Shown: one piece after another, positions 8,184 through 16,703 of the stretch
Layout of the letters: the number at the start of each line of letters is the position of its first letter
How positions within the stretch are numbered: position 1 is the stretch's first letter
Source of the DNA: FEN-33 sp963768775
GTDB lineage: Archaea; Thermoplasmatota; Thermoplasmata; Methanomassiliicoccales; UBA472
Direction: 5' to 3'
DNA: 64,000 bases
Assembly: GCA_963768775.1 (NCBI GenBank)
Contig: CAVYIY010000008.1
Coordinates: 1 to 64,000 of the forward strand
The notes under the pieces: model-generated
Databases searched by the model: none
Told to the model about the DNA's origin: nothing
What the model saw: the letters and a program-made list of their open reading frames with translations, nothing else
Made by a program: the position numbers and the translations under genes

Positions 8184-8714
8184 TCAGAAGAACCGTTCCT
8201 TGACCAGCCTGATGCTCGCCCTCAGTCCTTCGCGCGCCTTCAGGTTGTAGAGGCAGGCGGACGGATGGTAGGTCAGCAGAACCTCCTTCTCCTGTCCCAT
8301 GAGCCAGATTGACGAAATGGTGTTTGCTTCCTGACCAACTTTTACTACCTGGCCGAGCAGGTTCTCGCATGCCGTCCTCCCCATCGCCACGATGAGCCGC
8401 TTCTCGACCAGTTCCTGTTCCAGGTACGGGAAGCAGGCGCCCATCTCGTCGGGCAGGGGACGGCGGTTCTCCGGGGGGCGGCATTTCACGGTGTTGGTTA
8501 TCATGATCCGCTGCCGCTCCAGGCCTTCCTCCATCAGTAGGCGGTCGAGCATCTTTCCCGCGCGGCCGACGAAGGGTGCACCCCTCTGGTCCTCCTTCTC
8601 GCCTGGTCCCTCGCCGACGAAAGCCACAGGAGACCGCAGGTCGCCTGAAGGAGGCACGACCTGGATGCGCTTCTGGCTCAATCGGCAACGCTGGCATTGG
8701 AGGTCGAGTTCCAT
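8184..8714 (-). CDS. Type-4 uracil-DNA glycosylase (Fe-S)
   Basis: A 176-residue family-4 uracil-DNA glycosylase that removes uracil arising from cytosine deamination. Cysteines 7, 10, 78 and 94 are at the spacing of the [4Fe-4S] ligands. The active-site motifs are GEGPGEKED (34-42) and TYHPSA near the C-terminus. Length is slightly short but complete. The start lies one base from the stop of pyrE upstream, so uracil-DNA repair, pyrE and carS appear co-transcribed on the minus strand. Confidence 0.92.
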   Translation of the reverse strand: MELDLQCQRCRLSQKRIQVVPPSGDLRSPVAFVGEGPGEKEDQRGAPFVGRAGKMLDRLLMEEGLERQRIMITNTVKCRPPENRRPLPDEMGACFPYLEQELVEKRLIVAMGRTACENLLGQVVKVGQEANTISSIWLMGQEKEVLLTYHPSACLYNLKAREGLRASIRLVKERFF

Positions 8715-8715
8715 C

Positions 8716-9246
8716 TCAGTCCCTCAGGACTTCCTCCGCCGTGAGCAGGGGGAGGAGCTTGACGCCGATGCCTGCCAATTTCTCGGCGCCGCCTTCTTGC
8801 CGGTCAATCACCGCGATGACGCGATCCACCTTCGCTCCGGCGTCGCGCAGTATCGCCACCGCCTCCGCGGAAGAGCCGGCCGAAGTCACCACGTCCTCGA
8901 CCACCAGCACCCTCATGCCCTTGTTCAGGACCCCTTCGATCAGCTTCCCGGTGCCATGGTCCTTCTTCTCCTTGCGCACCATGACATAGGGAAGTCCGGT
9001 CCTAAGCGACAGCGCTACTGCCAGTGGCACGGAGCCGAGGACGACGCCCGCGATCGCATCGACCTCGATGCCATTGCGCCGCATCTCCGCCTCCATGTCC
9101 TCCGCGATGGCGGAAAGGATCGCCGGTTCGGTCGATGCCCGCTTGATGTCGATATAGTACTTGCTGCGCTTTCCCGAGGCGAGCGTGAAATCTCCATACT
9201 GCAACGCCTGGCATTCCCTCAGGGATTCCTTCAGCCTCTCGTTCAT
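8716..9246 (-). CDS. pyrE: Orotate phosphoribosyltransferase
   Basis: A 176-residue type I phosphoribosyltransferase joining orotate to PRPP to form OMP in de novo pyrimidine synthesis. The PRPP-binding signature VLVVEDVVTSAGS is at about 113-125, and KEKKDHG (92-98) is the flexible catalytic loop. It starts with MNERLKESLRECQALQYGDFTLASG, the normal OPRT N-terminus, including the family FTLASG strand. It lies one base downstream of carS and one base upstream of the uracil-DNA glycosylase gene, indicating an operon. Confidence 0.95.
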   Translation of the reverse strand: MNERLKESLRECQALQYGDFTLASGKRSKYYIDIKRASTEPAILSAIAEDMEAEMRRNGIEVDAIAGVVLGSVPLAVALSLRTGLPYVMVRKEKKDHGTGKLIEGVLNKGMRVLVVEDVVTSAGSSAEAVAILRDAGAKVDRVIAVIDRQEGGAEKLAGIGVKLLPLLTAEEVLRD

Positions 9247-9247
9247 T

Positions 9248-9817
9248 TCACCACGGCTCCCTCTTCAGACCGGCTTTGTAGCCGATAATATTGACGGAAC
9301 GGTGCAGCAGGTATGCCGCGACGATAACCGCCACCAATGACACCCAGGCATCCCCCTGCAAGAAAGTGTGCATGATCCAATCAGGGAAAACCGCCAGGGT
9401 GAGGAGCAATCCTCCGGCGATCGAATCATACTGGTCCAATACTGGTGCCTTATGCCCCCGGACCATCCCCAATCGGCGTTTGATGAAAGCTCCGCCCATA
9501 TCCCCTAGCAGTGATCCGATGGCAAGGGTGGCCACGACGCCCAAGGCGGTAGGCATCGGTCCGAGGCCGATGAATCCAGGCAGATAGTAGCCGTAGCTGC
9601 TCTCACCCAATATCTGAAGACCACCGATCAGAATGCCGAACGAAATGCCGCCTATCAATCCGTTCCAGGTCTTCCCGTCCCCCAGGATGCGGCACCCCCT
9701 CCATTCCTTGCCGAAATCGACCGGCGTGCCGCCGCCGAAGATGACCGCGCCCGGATTGGGCACCAATGCGGGGACCATCACCCAAAGGCCAGAGGCGATC
9801 AGCAAGAGGACGTCCAT
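9248..9817 (-). CDS. carS: CDP-archaeol synthase
   Basis: A 189-residue integral membrane protein of the CarS (formerly DUF46) family, which transfers CTP onto 2,3-di-O-geranylgeranylglyceryl phosphate in archaeal phospholipid synthesis. The cytoplasmic signature GGGTPVDFGKEWRGCRILGD and the following DGKTWNGLIGG are visible; there are about five hydrophobic segments, including MDVLLLIASGLWVMVPALVP at the N-terminus. FIKRRLGMVRGHKAPVLDQYD is the conserved C-terminal loop, with the D of LDQYD. It heads the carS-pyrE-UDG run. The family is archaea-specific, which supports the domain assignment. Confidence 0.93.
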   Translation of the reverse strand: MDVLLLIASGLWVMVPALVPNPGAVIFGGGTPVDFGKEWRGCRILGDGKTWNGLIGGISFGILIGGLQILGESSYGYYLPGFIGLGPMPTALGVVATLAIGSLLGDMGGAFIKRRLGMVRGHKAPVLDQYDSIAGGLLLTLAVFPDWIMHTFLQGDAWVSLVAVIVAAYLLHRSVNIIGYKAGLKREPW

Positions 9818-9861
9818 CTGCCGCTGATTTCGACCAGGGCATAATAATCTTTCCTATCTGC

Positions 9862-11760
9862 TCAGCGCCCTCGCCCCCGGAAGAAGTTGAGCACGTCGTT
9901 CTGCACCGTCTGCGAATCCTTCAGATCGATCCGATCGGCGAACTGCTTCGCCCGCTTGTCCAGGATAACCGCTGCTCCGACGTCGTTCTCGGTCCTTATC
10001 AGCCGGCCGATGGCCTGCATCATCTTCCTCGCCGCGGGCACCTTGACGGTGTACTCCCAGCCCTTGCCGAACTTGATCTCGCAGTAATGCAGCAGGGCGC
10101 GTTGCTTCGCCGTCGGCTTGGGGAAGGGTATCCCGACGATGATGGCCATCTCCAGCTCCCGGTCCGGGAAATCGATCCCTTCCGAGATTCGGCCGCCCAT
10201 CACCGCGAAGAGCACCGACCCCTTTGCGCTGGTCTGCTTGAAGCGCGAGACCGTGTCCATCAGCTCCGCTTGGGGCATCCCCCTCTCCTCCATCAGGAGC
10301 GGCTTGTGGATTCGAGCGCCGGCCCCATCCGCCAGGAAGCGGTCCATCAGCGAATAGGAGGGAAAGAACACCACCGTATTCCGATCGATCACGTTGCATA
10401 ATGAGACGGTATGCTCGATCATGCGGCCTAGCATCTCCTCGTCGAGGGCCATCTCCTCGAACTTGGTGGTGACGTCCTCGACGTAGAAGACGGCACGGTT
10501 CTCCTTGGGGAAGGGGGAGGGGAAGGTGCGCATGACAGAGTCCTTGGGCAGGCCGATGGAATCGCGGTACTCGTAGAGGGGGACTAGCGTGCCGGACATG
10601 TGCAGGCTGGCATGGCAATCGTGGAAGAACGCGCATGCCAAAGACGGATCGAGGCAGCTCGCCTCGAACCTCGGGTTCTCGCCGCCGACGACCAGGCGCA
10701 CGTAGTACTCCTCGTCCAAGCTCAGCCAGAAGTTGATCAACGCCCCCAGCGAGAATATGTACGAGCGCGGCAGTCGCCCCTGCTCCTTCCTCGATTCTCT
10801 GATTATCTCGCCGTGGGTCATGAGCGCGTTCGCGGCGATCTTGAGCGAGCGGGAGGTGGTGGTGAACGCCTGGAGCAGGCCCTCCTGCAGAAAACCAGGA
10901 GGTATCAGGCCATCGTCGTCGATCAGGTACTCCTCCAGCGCCTCGGCGAGGAGCTTCTCCAGGGTGTCGACCACGTCCATGATGCTGACCCCTTCCAGCA
11001 CCTCCGGGTCGCCGTAATCGTCCGCCTCCTTGCGCACCAGGGCGAAGAAGCGGCGGGACATCTCGGCGCTGAGGATCTCGCGCGCATAATCGGGCAGGTT
11101 GTGCGCCTCGTCGATGATCACGATGAGATCAGACTCGACCACGTTGAGGTTATCCAGGAAGGCCCGGCGGACGAAGGGGACGAACATGTACGCGTACGGC
11201 GCCGTCACCACCGTCGCGTTCTCCATCAGCTCCTTGGACAGCTCGTAGGCGCAGAGGTCGCGGGAATCGCAGTAGCTCACGAACTCCTCCACCGTCGGCA
11301 GGGTCTTGTGGCAGTGCTCCTCGATCTCCTGGAAGTTGGTGTTCAGCACTTTCTCGTAGTACCGGCAGCCACCGTCCTTCCCGGCCAGGGTGCGCTTCTT
11401 CTTCTCGGCGCAGAGCTTGGAGAGCTCCTCCGCGCTGCCCTCCTTGAGGTCCGGGTCGCGCCGGAACAGGGGGCAGGTGCTTTGCCGCCCCTGCACCCCC
11501 ATGCCGAAGACCTCCCTCTTCTCGTTGAGGCGGCGCAGTTCGAGCAATACCTGGTGCTGCTGCGAGTTGGTGCGGGTGAGATAGACCACCTTCTTCCCCT
11601 GGGCCAGCGCCGTCTGCACGGCGGCGGTCAGGGCGCAGACGGTCTTCCCCGTTCCGGTGCCGCTCTCCAGGACGATGTGGCCGCCCTTCTTCATGACCCG
11701 GTCTACCGCTTCAACGAAATCCGTCTGATGCTCGCGGGGGGAGTAGGGAAAGAATTCCAT
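9862..11760 (-). CDS. XPD/Rad3-type DNA helicase (Fe-S superfamily 2)
   Basis: A 632-residue 5'-3' DNA helicase. Walker A is SGTGTGKT at 33-40, Walker B is IIDEAHNLP, and motif VI is QAIGRLIRTENDVG near the C-terminus. Four cysteines between motifs I and II (in QSTCPLF, SKLCAEK, GGCRYYE and RDLCAYE) match the XPD iron-sulphur domain. HMSGTLVPL and GRISEGIDFPD are further SF2 landmarks. The likely role is nucleotide excision repair or related DNA unwinding. It stands 44 bp upstream of carS and could share its transcript. Confidence 0.92.
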   Translation of the reverse strand: MEFFPYSPREHQTDFVEAVDRVMKKGGHIVLESGTGTGKTVCALTAAVQTALAQGKKVVYLTRTNSQQHQVLLELRRLNEKREVFGMGVQGRQSTCPLFRRDPDLKEGSAEELSKLCAEKKKRTLAGKDGGCRYYEKVLNTNFQEIEEHCHKTLPTVEEFVSYCDSRDLCAYELSKELMENATVVTAPYAYMFVPFVRRAFLDNLNVVESDLIVIIDEAHNLPDYAREILSAEMSRRFFALVRKEADDYGDPEVLEGVSIMDVVDTLEKLLAEALEEYLIDDDGLIPPGFLQEGLLQAFTTTSRSLKIAANALMTHGEIIRESRKEQGRLPRSYIFSLGALINFWLSLDEEYYVRLVVGGENPRFEASCLDPSLACAFFHDCHASLHMSGTLVPLYEYRDSIGLPKDSVMRTFPSPFPKENRAVFYVEDVTTKFEEMALDEEMLGRMIEHTVSLCNVIDRNTVVFFPSYSLMDRFLADGAGARIHKPLLMEERGMPQAELMDTVSRFKQTSAKGSVLFAVMGGRISEGIDFPDRELEMAIIVGIPFPKPTAKQRALLHYCEIKFGKGWEYTVKVPAARKMMQAIGRLIRTENDVGAAVILDKRAKQFADRIDLKDSQTVQNDVLNFFRGRGR

Positions 11761-11842
11761 CCGCTTCGCTAACGCCCTTTCGGTGAATAGGTTTGTGGAG
11801 AGATGGCCGAAACTGGCCCGCTCTCTTCACTTAAGCGCTCTT

Positions 11843-12373
11843 TCAGGTCGAGCGCTGCCAGACATCCTCAGGCACTTCGTCGTAGACGGAATCGTCGCCG
11901 CTGGCGAGCCCGTTGCCGCGCCCGTTGCCAGAGATCAGTTCGAAAATCCGTTCCTTCCTGAAAAGCCAATAATGGATTCGCCACTCGCGCCCATCATACA
12001 AGGTCGTCTCTTCGCGCTCGGTGGTCAGGATCCCGGTGTCCTCCAGCATATAGAAGGCGTCCCGGTCCTCCGGTTCCAGAATGTTGTCGATGATGCGCTC
12101 GGAATAGCCAAAGAAGTTCATGACATGCTGCGCCATCATACGCGCCTGTTCCTCCGGCATCCCGCTGCTGTCGATGCTGGTCTTGATGGCCTGGGTAAGG
12201 TCCTCGACCGTAAGCGTCATGACTTTCCCGTTCTCGGACAGGTATACCGTGTTCGCTCGTCCGTTCTCATAGCCAAGTTCAGAAGTCGGTTTGCCGATCT
12301 CTTTGCTGGTCTTGATCAAATCGGTTCCTTTTTCACTCACGGCCTTTGAAATCATTCTACTAGCCTCCCCCAT
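11843..12373 (-). CDS. Conserved-looking protein of 176 residues, function unknown
   Basis: The frame opens with MGEASRMISKAVSEKGTD after a plausible AT-rich promoter region. The middle is helical and rich in Met and Glu (SSGMPEEQARMMAQHVMNFF); a second part holds alternating hydrophobic residues with DREERT-like charge and ends in an acidic, glycine-containing tail. GILTTEREETTLYDGREWRIHYW looks like a winged-helix wing hairpin, so a DNA-binding fold is possible. It may belong to a family annotated in Thermoplasmata as DUF6015, from memory only. No catalytic motif is seen. Confidence 0.6.
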   Translation of the reverse strand: MGEASRMISKAVSEKGTDLIKTSKEIGKPTSELGYENGRANTVYLSENGKVMTLTVEDLTQAIKTSIDSSGMPEEQARMMAQHVMNFFGYSERIIDNILEPEDRDAFYMLEDTGILTTEREETTLYDGREWRIHYWLFRKERIFELISGNGRGNGLASGDDSVYDEVPEDVWQRST

Positions 12374-12567
12374 AATGACGAAATCCGCAACTGGGAACTA
12401 ATTAGACGGTAACGATTCGGAATAGACTATTTAAATTTTTGTAATCTAATCAAGTCCGGCGCAGCCCTCGACCAGTGAGCTGAGATTACCGTTCGTTCCG
12501 CGCTTATGAAGCGAATATCGAAAAATATTTCTAAATTCCCAATGAAACCTGGAACCGAGGAAGGCAG

Positions 12568-12873
12568 ATGATCGTCCAATTCAAGGTAGTCCCGATCGGC
12601 GAGGGGGAGAGCCTGAGCCGATTCGTTGCCGAATGCGTTTCCATCGTGGAGAAGAGCGGGCTTCGTTATCAGCTCACGCCCATGTCCACCATAGTGGAGG
12701 GCGAGTACGCTGAGGTAATGAACGTCATCAAGTCGTGCCACGACCAGATGCTCGAGCTCTCCGACCGGGTATCGATGAGCATAGAGATTGACGACAGGAA
12801 GGGGCACTCCGACGCCATGACCGCGAAGGTCAGGAGCGTGGAGGAGAAGCTGGCGAAAAGAAAGAAAAAGTGA
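12568..12873 (+). CDS. MTH1187/YkoF-family thiamine-binding protein
   Basis: A 101-residue ferredoxin-like fold protein of the UPF0045/MTH1187 family. Diagnostic stretches are the N-terminal VQFKVVPIGEGESLS, then LTPMSTIVEGEYAEVM and the amphipathic helix before a lysine-rich tail. Members bind thiamine or a related pyrimidine, and are thought to work in salvage or transport. Here it stands alone, with the SerA gene convergent 12 bp downstream. The Lys-rich end AKRKKK is unusual but common in archaeal small proteins. Confidence 0.85.
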   Translation: MIVQFKVVPIGEGESLSRFVAECVSIVEKSGLRYQLTPMSTIVEGEYAEVMNVIKSCHDQMLELSDRVSMSIEIDDRKGHSDAMTAKVRSVEEKLAKRKKK

Positions 12874-12885
12874 GGAGGGTGCCTT

Positions 12886-14491
12886 TCAAGGTACGATGAA
12901 CGCCTTCAGCTTCATTGCGCCCAGGTTGATGAAGCGTGCCTCCTTGAAGTCCCTCTGCGACATCAGTGCCTCCAGCACATCCCTATTGATCACTTGATCG
13001 ACGGAGACTAGCATCAGCGCCTTCCCGCCGCGGCTTTCCCGGCCCACGCCCATGCGCGCGATGTTGATGCGCTTCTCGCCCAGGATCGTCCCCATCTTTC
13101 CGATGATGCCGGGAACGTCGTTGTGCATGGTGAGCAGGATGTCGCCCTCCACCGGCATGTCCAGATCGTACTCGTCCACGCCGAGCAGGCGCATCTGGCC
13201 CACCGGGAAGATCGTTCCCCGGACCTGGCGCTCCACCAAATCCGAGTGCACGATGACCGTCAGCATGTTCACGTAGCGGCTGGACTCCTCGATCTTGGTC
13301 TCGGCCATCTGGATGCCCTTCTCCTTGGCGATGGCGCCGGCGTTGATGATGTTCACGTCCCCGACGATGTTCTCCAGCACCCCGACCAGCGCGGAGATGG
13401 CGAGCGTCTTGGTGTCCATGGTGGCCAGCTCCCCGTTCACCACCAGCTCGACGCGCTTGACCGGCCCGTCGACCAGCTGGAAGGCGAAGGATGCCAGCAT
13501 CTCCGCCAGGGGCATGTAGGGTATGACCTTCGGGTCCACCCGGCCCATGGGGGCGTTCACCGCGTTGGTGATCTTGCCGTCGACCAGGAAGCTCCTCACG
13601 GTCTCGGCCATCTCCAGCGACACCTTCTCCTGCGCCTCCTTGGTGGAAGCGCCTAGGTGCGGCGTCACCACGATGTTGTTCAGCTCCAGCAGCTTAGAGC
13701 CCTTGGGCGGCTCGTTCTCGAAGACGTCGAGGGCGGCGCCGGCGATCCGGTTGCTCTTGAGGGCCTCATAGAGCGCGGCCTCGTCGATGATGCCGCCGCG
13801 GGCGCAGTTGATGATCATCATCCCCGGCTTCATCTTCTCGATCTGCTCCTTGCCGATGATGTGATGGGTGCTGGGCGTCAGCGGAGCATGCACGGTGATG
13901 ATGTCCGCCTCCTCGATGACCTTCTCCAGGGGCATCAGCCGCACCCCGAGCTTCACCGCCACCTCGGGCGGCATGAACGGGTCGTACCCGATCATCTTCA
14001 TCTGGAAGGACTTCGCCCGCTTGGCGACCTCGCCGCCGACGCGGCCGATGCCGACGATGCCCAGCGTCTTGCCGTTGAGCTCGGTGCCGGAGAACTTGCC
14101 CCGCTCCCATTTGCCTGATTTCAGGGAGGCGTCGGCCCAGACGATCCGCCTGGCCAGGGTCAGCATCATCGCCATGGCGTGCTCGGCCGCGGAGACGGTG
14201 TTGCCGGTAGGGGTGTTCATGACCAGGATCCCATGCCGGGTGGCCGCCTCGACGTCCACGTTGTCCACGCCGACGCCCGCCCGGCCGATGACCCTCAGCT
14301 TCTTCCCTGCCTCGATGACCGGCTTGGTAACCTTCGTGCCGGAGCGGATGATTATGGCGTCATATTCGCCGATGACCTTCAGCAGCTCTTCAGGAGCGAT
14401 GCCCGGTTTGATATCGACCGTCAGTCTTCGAACCTTCCATCAATGTGGCAAGACCTTCCTTGGAGAGCTCGTCTGTGACTATTATCTTCAT
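12886..14491 (-). CDS. serA: D-3-phosphoglycerate dehydrogenase, with an apparent frameshift near residue 20
   Basis: First enzyme of serine synthesis, oxidising 3-phosphoglycerate with NAD. The start is ATG 14491, overlapping the upstream aminotransferase stop by four bases; the protein begins MKIIVTDELSKEGLATLMEG. Around 14429-14437 the frame must shift by one extra base to continue as RRLTVDIKPGIAPEELLKV and so on to the end at 12886. The rest is complete: GIVGIGRVGGEVAKRA (NAD fold), NCARGGIIDE, PHLGASTKEAQ, the allosteric substrate-binding domain and a C-terminal ACT domain (MHNDVPGIIGKMG). Total about 535 residues, normal for the long form. The indel is probably a sequence error. Confidence 0.9.
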
Positions 14492-15558
14492 TTCATGACC
14501 TCCAGTACCTCGTCCAATGCGTGGAGCAGATCCTTGACGTCCTTGACGGTCAGATCGCCCATGTGCCCGATGCGGAAGGTGGTGTCCTTCAGCTTGCCGT
14601 AGCCGGGGGAGACCTCGAAGCCCCGCTTCTTCAGCTCCTTGTCCAGGCGCCCGACGTCCAGCTTGCCCGTCTCGACGACGGTGATCGTTTCCGAGCGGTA
14701 GCCTTCCTCGGCGTAGAGACTGAAGCGCTTCTTGGCCCAATCCCTGGCGGTCTCGGCCATGGCGTGGTGCCGCGCATAGCGGTTCGCCATGCCCTCCTTC
14801 AGCATCTTGTCCAGCTGGTAGTCCATGCCGTACATGAGCGACACCGGCGGTGTCGTCAGCGGCAGGTCCTTGTCCGCCGTCTTCTTGATCTCGAGGATAT
14901 CGAAGTAGTAACCACGGTTCTGCACCTTCTCGGCCTTCTTGATCAGGCGCTCCGAGGCGCACATGATCGCCAGGCCGGGAGGGAGGGCGAACGCCTTCTG
15001 CGAGCCGAAGACCAACGCATCGATGTTCAGCTCCCGCAGCTTCAGGTCCACCGCGCCGACCGAGGTGACCCCGTCCACGAACATCAGCGGGTCCTCATCC
15101 TGCCTTATCGCCTTGACGATCTCTTGAGTGGGGTTGAGCACGCCGGTGGAGGACTCGTTCGAGATGATCGTCACGGCCTCTGCGGTCGGCAGCACTTTGG
15201 TGGCGACATCGGTGCCTCGGATCGCCTTGCCCCAGGGCACGTCGACCTTCGTCACGTGCTTGCCGTTCGCCAGCCCGATGGAGGCCCAGCGGTCCCCGAA
15301 CGAGCCGTTCGAAAGGCTGGTCATGTTGTCGTTCACGCCGCAGCGCACGCAGCTTTCCAGGAAGCCGCTCGCCGAGGCGGGAACCAGGAAGATCTGCATG
15401 TCCGTCTCCAGGACCTTGTGCAGCTTCTCCACTATGCCTCTCTGCAACCGCTTATAATCCTCCCCGCGGTGGATCATCATCGGTTTGTTCATCGCCCATA
15501 ACGTATCATCGAAGACCTCGACCGGACCTACAGTGAATAATCTATTGCTCACAGACAC
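14488..15558 (-). CDS. Class V aminotransferase (phosphoserine/alanine-glyoxylate type)
   Basis: A 356-residue PLP enzyme. The PLP lysine is in FGSQKAFALPPG, and RLFTVGPVEVF at the N-terminus plus TSVGAVDLKLRELNIDALV are typical of the alanine-glyoxylate/serine-pyruvate group. It is directly followed, with ATGA overlap, by serA, so it most likely converts 3-phosphohydroxypyruvate to phosphoserine here, a role taken by this group in several archaea. The predicted start is GTG at 15558; a second GTG at 15552 has a better-spaced GGTG-type ribosome site. No phosphatase gene is adjacent. Confidence 0.85.
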   Translation of the reverse strand: MSVSNRLFTVGPVEVFDDTLWAMNKPMMIHRGEDYKRLQRGIVEKLHKVLETDMQIFLVPASASGFLESCVRCGVNDNMTSLSNGSFGDRWASIGLANGKHVTKVDVPWGKAIRGTDVATKVLPTAEAVTIISNESSTGVLNPTQEIVKAIRQDEDPLMFVDGVTSVGAVDLKLRELNIDALVFGSQKAFALPPGLAIMCASERLIKKAEKVQNRGYYFDILEIKKTADKDLPLTTPPVSLMYGMDYQLDKMLKEGMANRYARHHAMAETARDWAKKRFSLYAEEGYRSETITVVETGKLDVGRLDKELKKRGFEVSPGYGKLKDTTFRIGHMGDLTVKDVKDLLHALDEVLEVMK

Positions 15559-15902
15559 ACCCCCAAAAGCTCCGAAGGGCTTTCACCAAGACCGCCGGGA
15601 GCCGAGGAAGCGCATCTGTGATGCTCCTCCACATCCGCTTCCGGATCCACAGCCACAGGAAGAACTTTGGATATAATCCAAGCCCAGTACAGAGCCATAC
15701 ACGCCGGTCTTGCCTTGAGCTGATGATTGCCCTGCTGAATTGACCAGTACCGGCATGACGCATTGTAGCATGCGGGCACTGTATCAAGAGGAATATCATA
15801 TAAACCTTGCTGTTGCCGTGCCAATGAACTCTGCATTCGAATGATCGACCTTCAGATAAAATCAACTTGATTTGCATCTAGATTTTATATCCGCCCATTG
15901 CT
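15559..15902. other. Intergenic region between divergent serine and CDP-sugar genes
   Basis: No convincing gene: several short minus-strand frames overlap each other and have no family features. The segment holds the promoter of the class V aminotransferase and of rfbF. TATA-like sequences are seen at 15798-15804 (ATATAAA) and 15883-15890 (TTTTATAT). Both could drive rfbF, although the second lies unusually close to the ATG at 15903. Confidence 0.5.
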
Positions 15903-16703
15903 ATGGCACTCCAACAAGGTGGGAGGAATATCAAAGTCGTCATATTGGCTGGCGGCCTTGGGACCCGGCTGAGCGAGGAGACGACGATTCGCCCGAAGCC
16001 GATGGTCGAGATCGGCGGCAGGCCGATCCTGTGGCATATCATGAAGACCTATTCTGCTTACGGATTCAACGACTTCATTATCTGCCTGGGCTACAAAGGT
16101 TACATGATCAAGGAGTATATGGCGAACTACTTGCTCCACATGTCCGATGTCACGATTGACATACGACGTGGCCAAATGGAGACCCATCATAACTTCTCAG
16201 AACCCTGGAAGGTAACCCTTGTCGATACTGGGGAACATACCATGACCGGGGGCCGAATCAAGAGGGTGCAGCATTACGTGGGTAATGAGACCTTCATGCT
16301 CACATATGGTGATGGTCTGGCAAACATCGACCTCGGCAAGCTGGTCAATTTCCATCGAAATCATAAGAAGGCTGCCACAGTAACAGCGGTGAAGCCTCCC
16401 GCTAGATTCGGTGCACTGGGCCTGGAGAACGAAACCGAGGTCGGTTCGTTCTTGGAGAAGCCAGAATGCGATGGCGGTTATGTCAACGGAGGGTTTTTCG
16501 TGCTGGAGCCATCGGTTTTCGACCTCATCAGTGGCGATGCTACAATCTGGGAGCGGGAACCGCTTGAGAAGCTGGCGGCCACGAGGCAGCTGCGCGCCTT
16601 CAAACATGACGATTTCTGGTACGCAATGGACACTGTTAGGGACAAGAACCTTCTGGAGGACCTTTGGTCAAGCGGAAAGGCTCCGTGGAGGGTATGGAAG
16701 TGA
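15903..16703 (+). CDS. rfbF: Glucose-1-phosphate cytidylyltransferase
   Basis: A 266-residue nucleotidyltransferase making CDP-glucose from CTP and glucose-1-phosphate, entry step to CDP-3,6-dideoxyhexoses. The signature VVILAGGLGTRLSEETTIRP with PKPMVEIGGRPILWHIMK is characteristic of RfbF and separates it from RfbA/GalU. YGDGLANIDL contains the metal-binding Asp. The start at ATG 15903 adds nine residues before the usual N-terminus; GGGAGG followed by ATC at 15930 marks where the family normally starts. It overlaps rfbG by ten bases. Confidence 0.95.
   Translation: MALQQGGRNIKVVILAGGLGTRLSEETTIRPKPMVEIGGRPILWHIMKTYSAYGFNDFIICLGYKGYMIKEYMANYLLHMSDVTIDIRRGQMETHHNFSEPWKVTLVDTGEHTMTGGRIKRVQHYVGNETFMLTYGDGLANIDLGKLVNFHRNHKKAATVTAVKPPARFGALGLENETEVGSFLEKPECDGGYVNGGFFVLEPSVFDLISGDATIWEREPLEKLAATRQLRAFKHDDFWYAMDTVRDKNLLEDLWSSGKAPWRVWK

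Noticed and set aside
12886..14491. serA as a true pseudogene
   Set aside because: All domains intact, one indel only, and two other genes in the window have the same type of homopolymer break.
15542..15877. Small minus-strand ORFs upstream of rfbF
   Set aside because: Three frames overlap each other, none has a ribosome site or family features; they look like random open frames.
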